A stretch of DNA of 56,786 nt, from the NCBI GenBank assembly GCA_900541675.1, contig UQKU01000010.1, forward strand, positions 1 to 56,786, written 5' to 3'. The stretch is from an uncultured Collinsella sp. (GTDB lineage: Bacteria; Actinomycetota; Coriobacteriia; Coriobacteriales; Coriobacteriaceae). Position numbers and translations under genes: made by a program. The notes under the pieces were generated by a model. That model saw only the letters and a list, made by a program, of their open reading frames with translations, searched no databases and was not told where the DNA came from. This document shows, one piece after another, positions 10,035 through 19,280 of this stretch (positions are counted from its first letter, which is position 1; each line of letters begins with the position of its first letter).

Positions 10035-11045
10035 ATGGCTCGCGAGGGCGCTCGTTCTAAGGATTCTGCTAAGCCTGGCATCAAGGAAGTTGCAGCGGTG
10101 GCGGGGGTTTCGCCCACTACGGTATCTCGCGTGCTTAATAATCGCGGCTATATTAGCCAAGAAACCCGCGATAAGGTCCATGCCGCGATGGAGCGCATCA
10201 ACTATACGCCCAACGATATCGCCCGTGCCATGCTCAACGGTCGCCTGAACCTTATCGGCATGATCGTTCCCTTTGTGAGCAGCCCGTTCCATGCTCAGGT
10301 TGTGCAGGCGGTCGAGCGCACGTTGGCGGAAAACGGCTTTAAGATGTTGCTGTGCAACAGCGCCAATCGACCTGATCTTGAGCGTTCCTATATTGACATG
10401 CTCCGCCGCAATATGGTCGACGGCGTCATCGTCAACTCCCTCAATATCGGTGCCGAGGCGTATGCCGAGATGGGCTTGAGCCTGGTTGGTATCGACTGCG
10501 ACCTTGGCGAGGCCTCTGTTCAGATTGCGAGCGACAGCTATAGCATCGGCGAACTTGCCACGCGTCGCCTGATCGATGACGGGTGTTCGCGTATCTTGTG
10601 CCTGCGCAACAATAGCCGCATGCGTATGCCTGCCAATAAGCGTACCGATGCCTACTACGATGTTGTGGAGCAGGCCGGTTTGCCCGCGCTTGTCCGTGAG
10701 GTCGAGTTCGTTAAGTCCGACGACGAAAAGAGTGCGGTCGTTGCGAAGATCCTCGATGAGAACCCCGATATTGACGGCATCTTTGCGGGAGACGACACGA
10801 TGGCGGCCATCTGCCTCAACGTTATGAAGCAGCGCGGCTTGAGCGCTCCGGATGATATTAAGGTCGTGGGCGCGGATGGCGCCCGCCGCACTATGACGTT
10901 TATGCCTGACTTAACAACCGTACGTCAAGATATCGATCGCATCGGAGAGCTCGCGGCGCAATCCATCATCGCTCTTGTTAACGGTGAAAAGCCCGAATCG
11001 AATATCAAGCTTCCCGTCGAACTTATCGAGGGCAAAACCGCCTAG
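10035..11045 (+). CDS. LacI-family transcriptional regulator of the sucrose/fructan operon
   Basis: 336 residues. The N-terminal helix-turn-helix is in IKEVAAVAGVSPTTVSRVLN (about 16-35), followed by the hinge-like NDIARAMLNGRLNLIG and a periplasmic-binding-protein-like sensor domain (about 65-330) with the family's DGVIVNSL and FAGDDTMA blocks. It precedes two GH32 genes and a PTS permease, so the effector is probably sucrose, sucrose-6-phosphate or a fructose derivative (inference). The ATG at 10035 has GGGGGAGGG four bases upstream and is preferred over the in-frame ATG at 10014. Four operator-like sites flank the gene. Confidence 0.93.
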   Translation: MAREGARSKDSAKPGIKEVAAVAGVSPTTVSRVLNNRGYISQETRDKVHAAMERINYTPNDIARAMLNGRLNLIGMIVPFVSSPFHAQVVQAVERTLAENGFKMLLCNSANRPDLERSYIDMLRRNMVDGVIVNSLNIGAEAYAEMGLSLVGIDCDLGEASVQIASDSYSIGELATRRLIDDGCSRILCLRNNSRMRMPANKRTDAYYDVVEQAGLPALVREVEFVKSDDEKSAVVAKILDENPDIDGIFAGDDTMAAICLNVMKQRGLSAPDDIKVVGADGARRTMTFMPDLTTVRQDIDRIGELAAQSIIALVNGEKPESNIKLPVELIEGKTA

Positions 11046-11097
11046 TTCATTCCGAGCCAAAAGAATCCCTCGAACGCTTCTGATGACCGTTCGCCGG

Positions 11098-11114
11098 CAT
11101 ATGTCAACCGTTTG
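11098..11114 (-). promoter_or_regulatory. LacI-type operator, reverse orientation
   Basis: Reverse complement reads CAAACGGTTGACATATG, matching the core of the two operators 50 bases further on. It lies between the regulator gene and its target operon and could support DNA looping. Confidence 0.5.
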
Positions 11115-11147
11115 CCGACGACTGGAACTGCGAAAAGACGTATTGAT

Positions 11148-11184
11148 GTGAAAACGTTTGACATATGAAAACGATTGACATATC
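11148..11184 (+). promoter_or_regulatory. Two overlapping LacI-type operators
   Basis: GTGAAAACGTTTGACATATG (11148-11167) and TGAAAACGATTGACATAT (11166-11183) are near-identical sites laid head to tail. They contain the -35 and -10 hexamers of the operon promoter, so bound repressor would block RNA polymerase directly. Confidence 0.7.
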
Positions 11185-11186
11185 TT
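11158..11186 (+). promoter_or_regulatory. Promoter of the sucrose/fructan operon
   Basis: TTGACA (11158-11163), a 17-base spacer and TATCTT (11181-11186) fit a sigma-70-type promoter. Both hexamers lie inside LacI-type operators. Confidence 0.65.
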
Positions 11187-11229
11187 GCAGTTGTACCGAG
11201 TTAGTATCTCGTGGGAAAGGAAGTCTCGG

Positions 11230-12612
11230 ATGCACAAGGTTTATTACCAGCCTGAGGGAATTTGGGTAGGCGACATCATGCCGTACGGCGAGGACGGCAC
11301 GTTCTATCTCTATCATCAGCGTGACACGCGTAACCCCGGACCTTTCGGAGAGCCGTTTGGCTGGGCACTCGCGACGACCAAGGATTTCGTCAACTACAAG
11401 GACTTTGGTGAGAGCCTTGAGCGTGGCGGCGACGAGGAAGTCGACCAGTACGTTTATGCCGGCACGGTGTTTAAGGTGGGCGACAAGTACCATGCGCTCT
11501 ACACTGGTTGCAATCGCGATAAGGTCCGCGCACGCTTGATGAAGCAGGTTCTTCTTCACGCAACGAGTGACGACGCCGTCAAGTGGGAGAAGAACATCGC
11601 CGAGACGCTGCTTCCGCCCCAGGAGGGTTACGATGACCGCAACTGGCGCGATCCCTTTGTTCTTTGGGATGAGGAGAACGAAGAGTACATGCTCATCCTT
11701 GGCACGCGTGTGGGCGAGGACAAGCGTCTGATGACCGGTCGTCTGGTCAAGTTCACCTCCAAGGACCTGGATACCTGGGAGTTCCAGGGCGACTGGTGGA
11801 ATCCGGGCCTGTACACCATGTTCGAGATGCCTGATCTCTTTAAGATGGGCGACTGGTGGTATCTGGTGTTCTCTGAGTACAGTGATGGCAACAAGACCCG
11901 TTACCGCATGTCTCGCTCTATCAACGGTCCTTGGATCACTCCTGCGGACGATTCCTTCGATGGCCGCGCGTACTATGCTGCACGTACCGCATTTGACGGC
12001 GAGCGCCGCGTTCTCTTTGGTTGGGTTCCTACGCGCGACGAGGGCGGCGACCCCAGCTCTTACCTGTGGGGTGGCACTTTTATGCCTCTCGAGATCGTTC
12101 AGCGTGCCGACGGAACGCTCGGCACCAAGCTTCCCGACAGCATGCTTGGCGCCTTTGGCGAGGCTAAGGCAGTCGAGGCCTTTGAGCTTTCGTGCGAGTC
12201 GGGCAAGGTCGAGCAGGTGCTCGCCGCGGATGCCGGTTCTACCTATATGCTCGACGCCGACATCGAGCTCGCCGGTGACGCTGCCGGCTTCTCGGTGAAG
12301 CTTGCCGAGGACGCCGAGTCCGGTCTTGCCTATGAGTTCCGCGCCAACCTGCGTGAGGGCAAACTCGAGTTTACGGCGGCCCCCCAGTATCCGTGGTTCC
12401 AGGTCAACAGCATGGGCCTCGAGCGTCCGTTGTTCTTTAAGGGCGAGGGCACTCACCATGTGCGTCTGGTCGTCGACGACGACATCGCGACCATCTTTGT
12501 CGATGATGTTGCGCTCAACGCTCGCTTCTGCAACAAGCAGGGCCAGGGTGTGGCGCTTACCGTCACCGACGGTGCGCTCAAGTGCGCAAACGCAACGATC
12601 GCGTCTCTGTAG
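11230..12612 (+). CDS. GH32-like glycoside hydrolase with divergent active-site motif
   Basis: 460 residues with a five-bladed beta-propeller-type N-terminal part (to about 310) and a C-terminal beta-sandwich (about 320-460), the GH32 architecture. The RDP block is present (NWRDPFVLW, about 138-146) and the acid/base block reads FEMPDLF instead of the usual ECPDLF. The nucleophile region, normally NDPNG, is replaced by VGDIMPYG (about 13-20); the Asp may still serve. It may act on a fructan, a difructose or a phosphorylated sugar imported by the next gene. The ATG at 11230 has GGAAAGGA upstream and is preferred over an in-frame TTG at 11185, inside the promoter. Confidence 0.85.
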   Translation: MHKVYYQPEGIWVGDIMPYGEDGTFYLYHQRDTRNPGPFGEPFGWALATTKDFVNYKDFGESLERGGDEEVDQYVYAGTVFKVGDKYHALYTGCNRDKVRARLMKQVLLHATSDDAVKWEKNIAETLLPPQEGYDDRNWRDPFVLWDEENEEYMLILGTRVGEDKRLMTGRLVKFTSKDLDTWEFQGDWWNPGLYTMFEMPDLFKMGDWWYLVFSEYSDGNKTRYRMSRSINGPWITPADDSFDGRAYYAARTAFDGERRVLFGWVPTRDEGGDPSSYLWGGTFMPLEIVQRADGTLGTKLPDSMLGAFGEAKAVEAFELSCESGKVEQVLAADAGSTYMLDADIELAGDAAGFSVKLAEDAESGLAYEFRANLREGKLEFTAAPQYPWFQVNSMGLERPLFFKGEGTHHVRLVVDDDIATIFVDDVALNARFCNKQGQGVALTVTDGALKCANATIASL

Positions 12613-12657
12613 CGGCAACGAACCGTTTTATGATTTAGAAAAGGAATGGAGAGGAAC

Positions 12658-14108
12658 ATGGACTACAAGGCAGTGTCCCAGCAAGTCGTCGACAACGTCG
12701 GCGGACTGGAGAACATCGAGGGCGCCACGCATTGCGTGACCCGTCTGCGTCTGGTGCTCAAGGATACGAGCAAATACAACAAGGCCGAGCTCGAGAACAT
12801 CGATGGCGTCAAGGGCGTGCTGTACAACAGCGGCAGCTCATGATCATCTTCGGTACCGGTACCGTCAACAAGGTTTACGATGAGTTTATGGCTCTGACGG
12901 GCGTTAAGGAGATCAGTGCTTCCGAGGTCAAGGGCGCCGAGGCGGACAAGAAGGGCAAGTTCTTCTCGGTCCTCAAGGTATTCTCGGATATCTTTATCCC
13001 CATCATTCCTGCCTTCGTCGGCGCTGCAATCATCATCGGCCTTAAGTCGCTGATCGTTGCCAACGGCCTCTTTGGCATGGAAGGCAGCCTCGCCGATCAC
13101 AGCGAGTTCCTCAAGAACCTCGCAAGCTTCTTTGCCATTATCGCCACCACGTTCGACTACCTGCCTGTCCTGGTTATGTACAGCGCGGTCAAGCGTTTTG
13201 GCGGTAACCCGATCCTGGGCATCCTCGTCGGTATCGTCATGGTTCACCCGAGCCTTATGAACCGCAACACGTTCGTTATGGACCCGACGGGTGCTGAGTA
13301 CTGGAACTTTGGTCCGCTATCCATTCCCATGGTTGCTTTCCAGGGCGGTGTGTTCCCCGCAATCCTGACTGCCTGGTTTATGGCCAAGGTCGAGAAGATT
13401 GCCCAGAAGTACATCCCCGAGGTCGTTTCGTTCGTTTTCGTCCCGACCGTTACCCTGATTCTTGCTAACGTTGCCCTGTTCACCGTGTTCGGCCCGCTCG
13501 GCAACCTGATCGGTGACGTCCTCGCCGGCGTAATCGATATCCTGTACAACAGGATGGGCGTCTTTGGTGCCTTTGTCTTCGCCGCGTTCCTGCAGCCGCT
13601 CGTCGTTACCGGTACGCATCAGTTCATCCAGGGTATCGAGGCCAACCTCGTTGCCACGACCGGCTTCAACTACATCCAGGCCATCTGGTCGGTTTCCATC
13701 ATCGCCCAGGGCGGCGGCGCCATCGGCATGTACCTCATTCACAAGAAGCACTCCAAAGAGCGCAACATCTGCATGTCGTCCTTTATCCCGACGCTGGTCG
13801 GAATCTCCGAGCCCGCTATCTTTGCTGCAAACATGCGCTATTCGATCATTCCGTTCATCTGCGCATGCATCGGTGCAGGCTGCGGCGGTGCCTTCGTGAA
13901 GTTCTTTGAGGTGCGCGCTATCGGTCAGGGTCTGACCGGTGTGCTTGGCCTGCTCATCGTTACGCCCGAGACTCTCGTGTGGTATGTGGCTGGCAATCTC
14001 ATCGCCTTTATCGTGCCGATCGTCTTGATCTTTGCCTACAACAAGGCAAAGGGCGTTCCAACCACCGATGAAGAGGGCGCTGGCGCAGGCTTCGATGTCA
14101 GCTTCTAG
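12658..14108 (+). pseudogene. PTS sugar transporter IIBC of the sucrose family, frameshifted
   Basis: The first 61 codons encode a IIB domain with the phosphocysteine block THCVTRLRLVLKD (Cys about residue 26) but end at a TGA at 12841-12843. The rest of the IIB domain (LMIIFGTGTVNKVYDEF) and the ten-helix IIC domain continue in the +1 frame to 14108, with family blocks HQFIQGIEANL and FIPTLVGISEPAIFA. Restoring one base near 12833 (GGC-CAG-CTC-ATG) rejoins the frames exactly. The break is either a real loss-of-function mutation, phase variation or a sequencing error. No IIA domain is attached. An intact protein would phosphorylate and import a disaccharide for the flanking GH32 enzymes. Confidence 0.85.
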
Positions 14109-14147
14109 TTGAGCCATTCAGTGTAATGTACGGATAAGTCCATTTGA

Positions 14148-14185
14148 GGAAGGGCGTTCGGCTCGTGTGAGTCGGGCGTCCTTCC
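14148..14185 (+). promoter_or_regulatory. Intercistronic 16-bp hairpin before the second GH32 gene
   Basis: GGAAGGGCGTTCGGCT pairs over its whole length with AGTCGGGCGTCCTTCC (several G-U pairs) around a six-base loop. No U-run follows, so partial attenuation or mRNA stabilisation is more likely than full termination. Confidence 0.55.
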
Positions 14186-14203
14186 CTATAGACGAGAAGG
14201 TCA

Positions 14204-15652
14204 ATGGCGATGTTTAATCAAAACAATAAGGTGACACGCGCGGACTATGAGCAGTGGCGTGCCGGACAGGATGAGACGGCGGGTCGCATCGCGTCTGACC
14301 CCGATAGGCTCCTGTTCCATGTGGAGCCTGAGCTTGGCTGGCTCAACGACCCCAACGGTTTGGTTCAGATTGGTGATACGTATCACATCTATCATCAATA
14401 CGATCCGTTCGATGCTGCGCATGGCGGTCCAGTGCTTTGGAACCATCTGACGACAAAGGATTTTGTGACGTACGAGAATCACGGCCCCGTGCTGTTCCCC
14501 GATTCCGATTTGGATTCGAGCGGAGCGTATTCTGGTTCTGCCTTTGTACGTGATGGCAAGATTCACTACTTCTATACCGGCAACGTCAAGCATTTTGACC
14601 GCGATGATTACGACTACGTGTTGACGGGCCGTGAGCAAAACCAGATTCATATGGTTGCCGAGAACCCCGACGAATTGGGCGAGAAGCGCATGGCTGTTGG
14701 ACCAGTCGATTACCCCGACGATATCGGTACGCATGTGCGCGACCCCAAGATCCTTGAACACGACGGTATCTACTACATGGTTCTGGGCGCTCGTACGAAA
14801 GACGATCGCGGCTGCGTGCTTGTCTATACCTCGCGCGATCTAGAGGTCTGGAGCTATGCGACGCGCATTGAGCTGGGCGAGAAGCTTGGCTTTATGTGGG
14901 AGTGCCCCGATCTGTTTGAGCTCGATGGTGAGCTTATTCTCGTTTGCTGTCCGCAGGGTGTGCCTGCCGATGGTTGGCGTTACCGCAATCCACATCAGTG
15001 CGTGTGGTTCTCCATCGAGGCCGATTGGGAGGCGCCGAGCTTTAAAATCGTCAGGCAGGGCATGCCCCCGATGGTCGATGCCGGTTTTGATTTCTATGCT
15101 CCGCAGTCCTTTGAGGATGCTGCAGGCCGGCGTTTGATGATCGGATGGTCGGGTTGCCCCGACGCGACGGCAGAAAACCCGACGGTGGCGCGCGGGTGGC
15201 AGTGCGCGTTGACGGTGCCGCGAGAGCTGAGCATACGCGATGGTAAGCTCTGCCAGCAGCCGGCGTACGAGATTGAGAGGATGCGCGGCGGCTGCGTTCG
15301 TACTGTAGGCGGAGAGACCGTCGAGGAGCCGGGCCGCCTGTTTGATCTTGTGGTTTCCTGCGAGGGCGCCAAGATGGTCGAGCTCGAAATCCGCAAGGGT
15401 GTCTTTGTACGTTATGCGGACGGGATGCTTACCCTCGACATGGGTGACGAAGGCTATGGGCGCGACCAAAGGTCGATCGAGCTCAGCGAGCTTCGCGACC
15501 TGCGCGTGCTTTCGGACACTACGATGGTCGAGATTTTTGCAAATGGCGGCGAGGCGGCACTTACGAGCCGTACCTATTCGCCGGCGGTTCCGGCGATGGG
15601 GTTGCATGCCGAAGGTGCGGCGTCGATGGAGTTCTACCGCCTCGCGCATTAA
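14204..15652 (+). CDS. Sucrose-6-phosphate hydrolase / beta-fructofuranosidase (GH32)
   Basis: 482 residues with all canonical GH32 motifs: WLNDPNG (nucleophile Asp, about residue 48), RDPKIL (about 178) and WECPDLFEL (acid/base Glu about 231), then a C-terminal beta-sandwich. Together with a sucrose-family PTS gene this points to hydrolysis of sucrose-6-phosphate to glucose-6-phosphate and fructose in the cytoplasm; no signal peptide is seen. GAGAAGG precedes the ATG; another ATG two codons later is possible. It is the last gene of the LacI-controlled operon. Confidence 0.92.
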   Translation: MAMFNQNNKVTRADYEQWRAGQDETAGRIASDPDRLLFHVEPELGWLNDPNGLVQIGDTYHIYHQYDPFDAAHGGPVLWNHLTTKDFVTYENHGPVLFPDSDLDSSGAYSGSAFVRDGKIHYFYTGNVKHFDRDDYDYVLTGREQNQIHMVAENPDELGEKRMAVGPVDYPDDIGTHVRDPKILEHDGIYYMVLGARTKDDRGCVLVYTSRDLEVWSYATRIELGEKLGFMWECPDLFELDGELILVCCPQGVPADGWRYRNPHQCVWFSIEADWEAPSFKIVRQGMPPMVDAGFDFYAPQSFEDAAGRRLMIGWSGCPDATAENPTVARGWQCALTVPRELSIRDGKLCQQPAYEIERMRGGCVRTVGGETVEEPGRLFDLVVSCEGAKMVELEIRKGVFVRYADGMLTLDMGDEGYGRDQRSIELSELRDLRVLSDTTMVEIFANGGEAALTSRTYSPAVPAMGLHAEGAASMEFYRLAH

Positions 15653-15929
15653 CCGTGCGTGGAGCACGATTGGACTTGCTGGGCGGAATGTGTTGCAGTT
15701 GCCGCAGCGAACTACCGTTTATCGCGTATAGCTACCGTTTGCGGAGTAAGTAACACCTATTAATAAACCGTGTAGAATCTCAGATAAGCACGGAGTTTTT
15801 CCAGGGAGACGCTGTCCTTTGTTGTGTGCAAGGGGCGGCGTCTCTTTGGCGCTCTGCCGCCGTTGTGCAACAGTGCGGCGGCGCGTGCCATGTATTGAAA
15901 AGCCAATGTCGAGATGGGTCGTGATAATA
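15653..15929. other. Intergenic region with two hairpins upstream of degV
   Basis: No gene supported. Stems form at about 15801-15841 (GAGACGC.. with ..GCGTCTC) and at about 15849-15884 (GCCGCC..GTTG with CAAC..GGCGGC). They may be the terminator of the sugar operon or a leader structure of degV; neither has a strong U-run. Confidence 0.35.
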
Positions 15930-16784
15930 ATGGGCAAGTACGTAATCGTGGTTGAATCTGGTTCGGATGTGACGCCAGAGCTCTGCGAACGCTACGGCAT
16001 CGTGCGCGTGCCTATGCATGTCACGATTGGTGACGAGACCGTCGAGGACGGCTCCATCGATCCGCTCGAGATTTACTCGCGCTGCAACGAGTTTGGCGTA
16101 ATGCCCAAGACCAGTGGCTGCGCGCCTGCGGATTTTGCTCACGTGTATGACCGTATCCATGCCGAGCAGCCCGATGCGACCATTCTGCATCTTGCGTACT
16201 CCGAGGCCACGACCTGCTCGCATCAATCCTCCAAGATTGCGGCCCAGGGGCGCGACTACGTGTTCTCCATGGACACGCGTTTTGTCTCGGTGGGCCAGTC
16301 GCTCGTTGTCGTCGAGACCGCCAAATACATCGAGGCTCACTCCGATGCCACCGTCGACGAGATCTTTGCATTTACGAATTCCGTCATGGACCGTGTGCTG
16401 CTGGGCTTTGTTCCTACCGACCTAGCCTTCCTTAAGGCGGGCGGTCGTCTGTCCAACGTGGCATTCCTTGGCGCCCACCTGCTCAAGATTAAGCCCTGCA
16501 TTGAGGTGACGGGCGGCAAGTTCGTGGCAACCAAGAAGTTCCGCGGCTCTATGCTCAAGTGCGCCCGCGCCTTTATTGACCACATGGTTGCGAAGGGCGA
16601 GATTGACTACTCGCACATTGGCCTGGCGTATTCGGTAGGCCTTTCCTAGGAGCTGCGCGACGACATGGAAGTCTATGCGCACGACCTGGGCTTTAAGGAC
16701 ATTACCTGGACTCAGGTCGGCGGCGTCATCTCGAGCCATTGCGGCCCGACCGCCTTCGGCGCGGTGCTCACGCTCAAGGCGTAA
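15930..16784 (+). pseudogene. DegV-family fatty-acid-binding protein with in-frame amber codon
   Basis: The frame from 15930 gives 284 codons, the usual DegV/FakB length, but codon 240 is TAG (16647-16649). Similarity continues past it in the same frame: ELRDDMEVYAH, then VGGVISSHCGPTAFGAVL, a conserved DegV ending that helps form the lipid pocket. The N-terminal part has the fatty-acid-head block KTSGCAPADF (about 58-67). FakB proteins present fatty acids to the FakA kinase. TAG most simply arose from CAG by one transition, so this copy probably makes a 239-residue truncated protein. The start is uncertain: no good ribosome-binding site, and an in-frame ATG lies at 15906. Confidence 0.85.
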
Positions 16785-16814
16785 GGCCTGGCGTCTATCG
16801 ATTTCTATTGCCTC

Positions 16815-16850
16815 GGCGGCGGGCGGGTTGCGACAACCTACCCGCCGCTC
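16815..16850 (+). terminator. Hairpin after degV
   Basis: GCGGCGGGCGGGTTG pairs imperfectly with CAACCTACCCGCCGC around CGA and is followed by CTTGCG, a weak U-tract. Probably the terminator of the degV transcript. Confidence 0.45.
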
Positions 16851-16970
16851 TTGCGTGGGGTCAAATAGAACAACCCAATTGACCGCTAAACCGTTTCGCC
16901 ATCATGCATATGGGCTAGAATGGCTCTGGCATTTATGTAACTAAAACCAAAGAGAGGCAAGGTAGCGGGA

Positions 16971-17789
16971 ATGGCTGAGATGACGCTCGAGGGTGTGGAC
17001 GCTCGTCCCGAGGACTCTGCGTTTGCCCTGGGTCGCGTGCATTCGATCGAGACGATGGGAACGGTCGACGGTCCCGGCATCCGCTTCGTAGTGTTTGTCC
17101 AAGGCTGTCCCATGCGCTGCGCGTATTGCCACAATCCCGATACTTGGTCTGTTAACGGCGGTACGATGGTGACCGTCGAGCACCTGATGGACGAGTTCCA
17201 GAGCAACCATGAGTTTTACCGCAGCGGTGGTATTACGGTGTCCGGCGGCGAGCCGCTCCTGCAGCCTGAGTTTTTGGCCGACCTGTTCCGTGCAATGCAC
17301 AACAACCCCGATGGCCGCGTGCATACCTGCCTCGACAGCTGCGGCTATGCGTTTGACCCCAACCATCCCGAGAAGTTCGATGCCGTACTTAACGAGACCG
17401 ACATGGTGCTGCTCGACATCAAGCATGCCGATCCGGTCGAGCATAAAAAGCTGACCGGTTGCGATCCCACACGTATCTTGGCGTTTGGCGATGAGCTGGC
17501 GCGTCGCAGGATCAAGGTTGTTATCCGTCACGTGGTGGTGCCGGGCATTACCGACACGGTGGAGGAGTGCGAGGCACTCGGCCGCCTGATTGCCCCGTGG
17601 CATAACGTGGTCGGCCTGGAGATGCTGCCGTATCACACGATGGGTGTCGTCAAGTACGAGCAACTGGGCATTCCCTATAAGCTTGAGGGCGTGCCCCAGA
17701 TGGATACCGCGCGCATGCCCGAGCTGCGCAATGCCGTTATGACCGGCATGAAAAAGCGCCGCACGGAACTCAAAAACGCCATCGGCTAG
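16971..17789 (+). CDS. Pyruvate formate-lyase activating enzyme (radical SAM)
   Basis: 272 residues. The [4Fe-4S] cluster motif is CPMRCAYC (about residues 45-52), preceded by the family hallmark SIETMGTVDGPGIRFVVF; the glycine-rich SAM-binding block TVSGGEPLLQPEF follows (about 90-102). The enzyme uses SAM to place the radical on the Gly of the RVSGYAVNF loop. Here that loop is on the separate small protein encoded at 9482, so PflA should dock on the small subunit. It is monocistronic and lies away from pflB. Confidence 0.95.
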   Translation: MAEMTLEGVDARPEDSAFALGRVHSIETMGTVDGPGIRFVVFVQGCPMRCAYCHNPDTWSVNGGTMVTVEHLMDEFQSNHEFYRSGGITVSGGEPLLQPEFLADLFRAMHNNPDGRVHTCLDSCGYAFDPNHPEKFDAVLNETDMVLLDIKHADPVEHKKLTGCDPTRILAFGDELARRRIKVVIRHVVVPGITDTVEECEALGRLIAPWHNVVGLEMLPYHTMGVVKYEQLGIPYKLEGVPQMDTARMPELRNAVMTGMKKRRTELKNAIG

Positions 17790-17809
17790 CGATTCATTTT
17801 CGCCCCCAA

Positions 17810-17844
17810 GGGCACTCATTGGGGACAGACTTAAATGAGTGCCC
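17810..17844 (+). repeat. REP-like palindrome with GGGGACAG loop, copy 2
   Basis: Intact palindrome GGGCACTCATT ... AATGAGTGCCC with loop GGGGACAGACTTA, identical over its length to the partial copy next to the IS110 element at 110-142. Confidence 0.7.
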
Positions 17845-17879
17845 CTGGGCACCAAGTTGATTGCCAAAGAGCCCCGTCA

Positions 17880-17946
17880 AGTTGCGGTGGAATAGTTCTT
17901 GTTTTTCGGCTTATGCCGACCAAATAGGAACTATTCCACCGCAACT
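17880..17946. repeat. 67-bp palindromic repeat, copy 1
   Basis: Arms AGTTGCGGTGGAATAGTTC and GAACTATTCCACCGCAACT enclose a variable centre. Three further copies, each exactly 67 bp, lie at 38843, 40067 and 47497. With the preceding repeat it fills most of the 315-base gap between pflA and the next gene. Confidence 0.8.
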
Positions 17947-18104
17947 GCGTTTTGGGCGGAGATGCGCAACAGAATCGCGCCATTTGGATAAATACGCTTG
18001 TGGTTTCTTTAAAGACGCCTTAAACGCCGCTGAATATCTTTGGAAAGAAATGCCTGCTCGGTATTATGCTGCTCGTATATGAACGGTAGCAGTCAGGAGA
18101 CCAC

Positions 18105-19202
18105 GTGCGAAACAACGCATCGCGGGACGAGTATATGCCGCAGCATAGCAGCAGATATGAGACGAAGGGCACGCCTTCGCGTGGCCTTGCTGACGCTCGC
18201 ATCCGCGTGACGAAGATTGCCGCCATTGGGATGCTAACGTTGGCGGTTATTATCCTCGGAATTACCGCCAAAACCTACGCGTCGGAGCGAATGGCACACT
18301 CAGATGCGTCAACGGTACAGACGCAAAACGAGAAGGTTTCAAAGTCCAAAGCGTCGGCAGATCTCAAGACGAGACTTTCGAAGGCGGACTTCAACGATAT
18401 CCCTTCGGGTGATGCCGTTCAGACCTTCTCGTTGGTGGATAACAAGACTCCTACCTTGGAGGATGAGAGCCTTGCCTTGCTCCAGGATGCCCTGAGTCGG
18501 GCGCAGGAGCTAGGCGATGTGGGTGTGGTGTTCTACGACCTGTCAAGCGGCAAGGGCGTGACGTATAACCCCGATGTCGAGGTTTACGGTGCGAGTAGCT
18601 ATAAGGCGCTCTATGCGTTGTACATCTGCGAATCTCTGGTCGAGACGGGTCAGGTTTCACTCGATGATTCCCTTGGCACCTATGGTGGCTACAACATGGG
18701 TTGGCAGACGGTGCGCGACCTGATTGATGCCGCGGTCGTTAATTCGGACAACGATTCGTTTATTGCGTTACGCGCGGCGTTTGACCGTGTCAGTTACGAG
18801 GATTGGATTGCCAGTCTTGGCATCGATTACGATACCGCACTCGATCCGATGAGTGATTTTCCCACCTATTGCCCGCGCACCTCGGCCAAGTTGTGGCGCG
18901 AGATGAGCGAGTATTTGAGCCGTGATAGCGAGACGTCGCAATGGCTGTCGGGCCTTCTGACCTCTACGACCCGGTCCTTTATCCGCGACGGCATTGCGGA
19001 CGACCATGCCTTGGTGCGCAACAAGGCCGGCTGGATTAGCGAGGCAGGTTGCAATGCGACGTGTGATGCTGGCCTCATCGATGTCGACGGTGACATCTAC
19101 ATTATGAGCATCATGACATCGATGCCATGGAGCGATCGCTCGAGCGAGCTGGTGGCTGCGATTGCTAAGACATTCTTTGATACCCGAGCTGCGCTGGCCT
19201 AA
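18105..19202 (+). CDS. Membrane-anchored class A beta-lactamase-like serine hydrolase
   Basis: 365 residues. A basic N-terminus is followed by one membrane segment (about 31-52), so the catalytic domain is outside the cell. The active-site motifs of the penicillin-binding/beta-lactamase fold are readable: SSYK (SxxK, about 165-168), SDN in VVNSDNDSF (about 213-215) and KAG in place of KTG (about 306-308). It could be a peptidoglycan carboxypeptidase-like enzyme or a true lactamase; the lack of the class A ExxLN block argues against assuming antibiotic hydrolysis. The GTG start has AGGAG eight bases upstream. Confidence 0.85.
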   Translation: MRNNASRDEYMPQHSSRYETKGTPSRGLADARIRVTKIAAIGMLTLAVIILGITAKTYASERMAHSDASTVQTQNEKVSKSKASADLKTRLSKADFNDIPSGDAVQTFSLVDNKTPTLEDESLALLQDALSRAQELGDVGVVFYDLSSGKGVTYNPDVEVYGASSYKALYALYICESLVETGQVSLDDSLGTYGGYNMGWQTVRDLIDAAVVNSDNDSFIALRAAFDRVSYEDWIASLGIDYDTALDPMSDFPTYCPRTSAKLWREMSEYLSRDSETSQWLSGLLTSTTRSFIRDGIADDHALVRNKAGWISEAGCNATCDAGLIDVDGDIYIMSIMTSMPWSDRSSELVAAIAKTFFDTRAALA

Positions 19203-19280
19203 CGTGTTCGTTTGACGAGGTCAAACAAAATGCTGGTACCATACCGTGGTTGAGAATTTCGTATAGGTTTGGGGAATGGC

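Noticed and set aside
18105..19202. Calling this protein an antibiotic-resistance beta-lactamase
   Set aside because: SxxK and SDN are present, but KTG is KAG and the class A general-base block is not seen; a cell-wall enzyme is equally likely.
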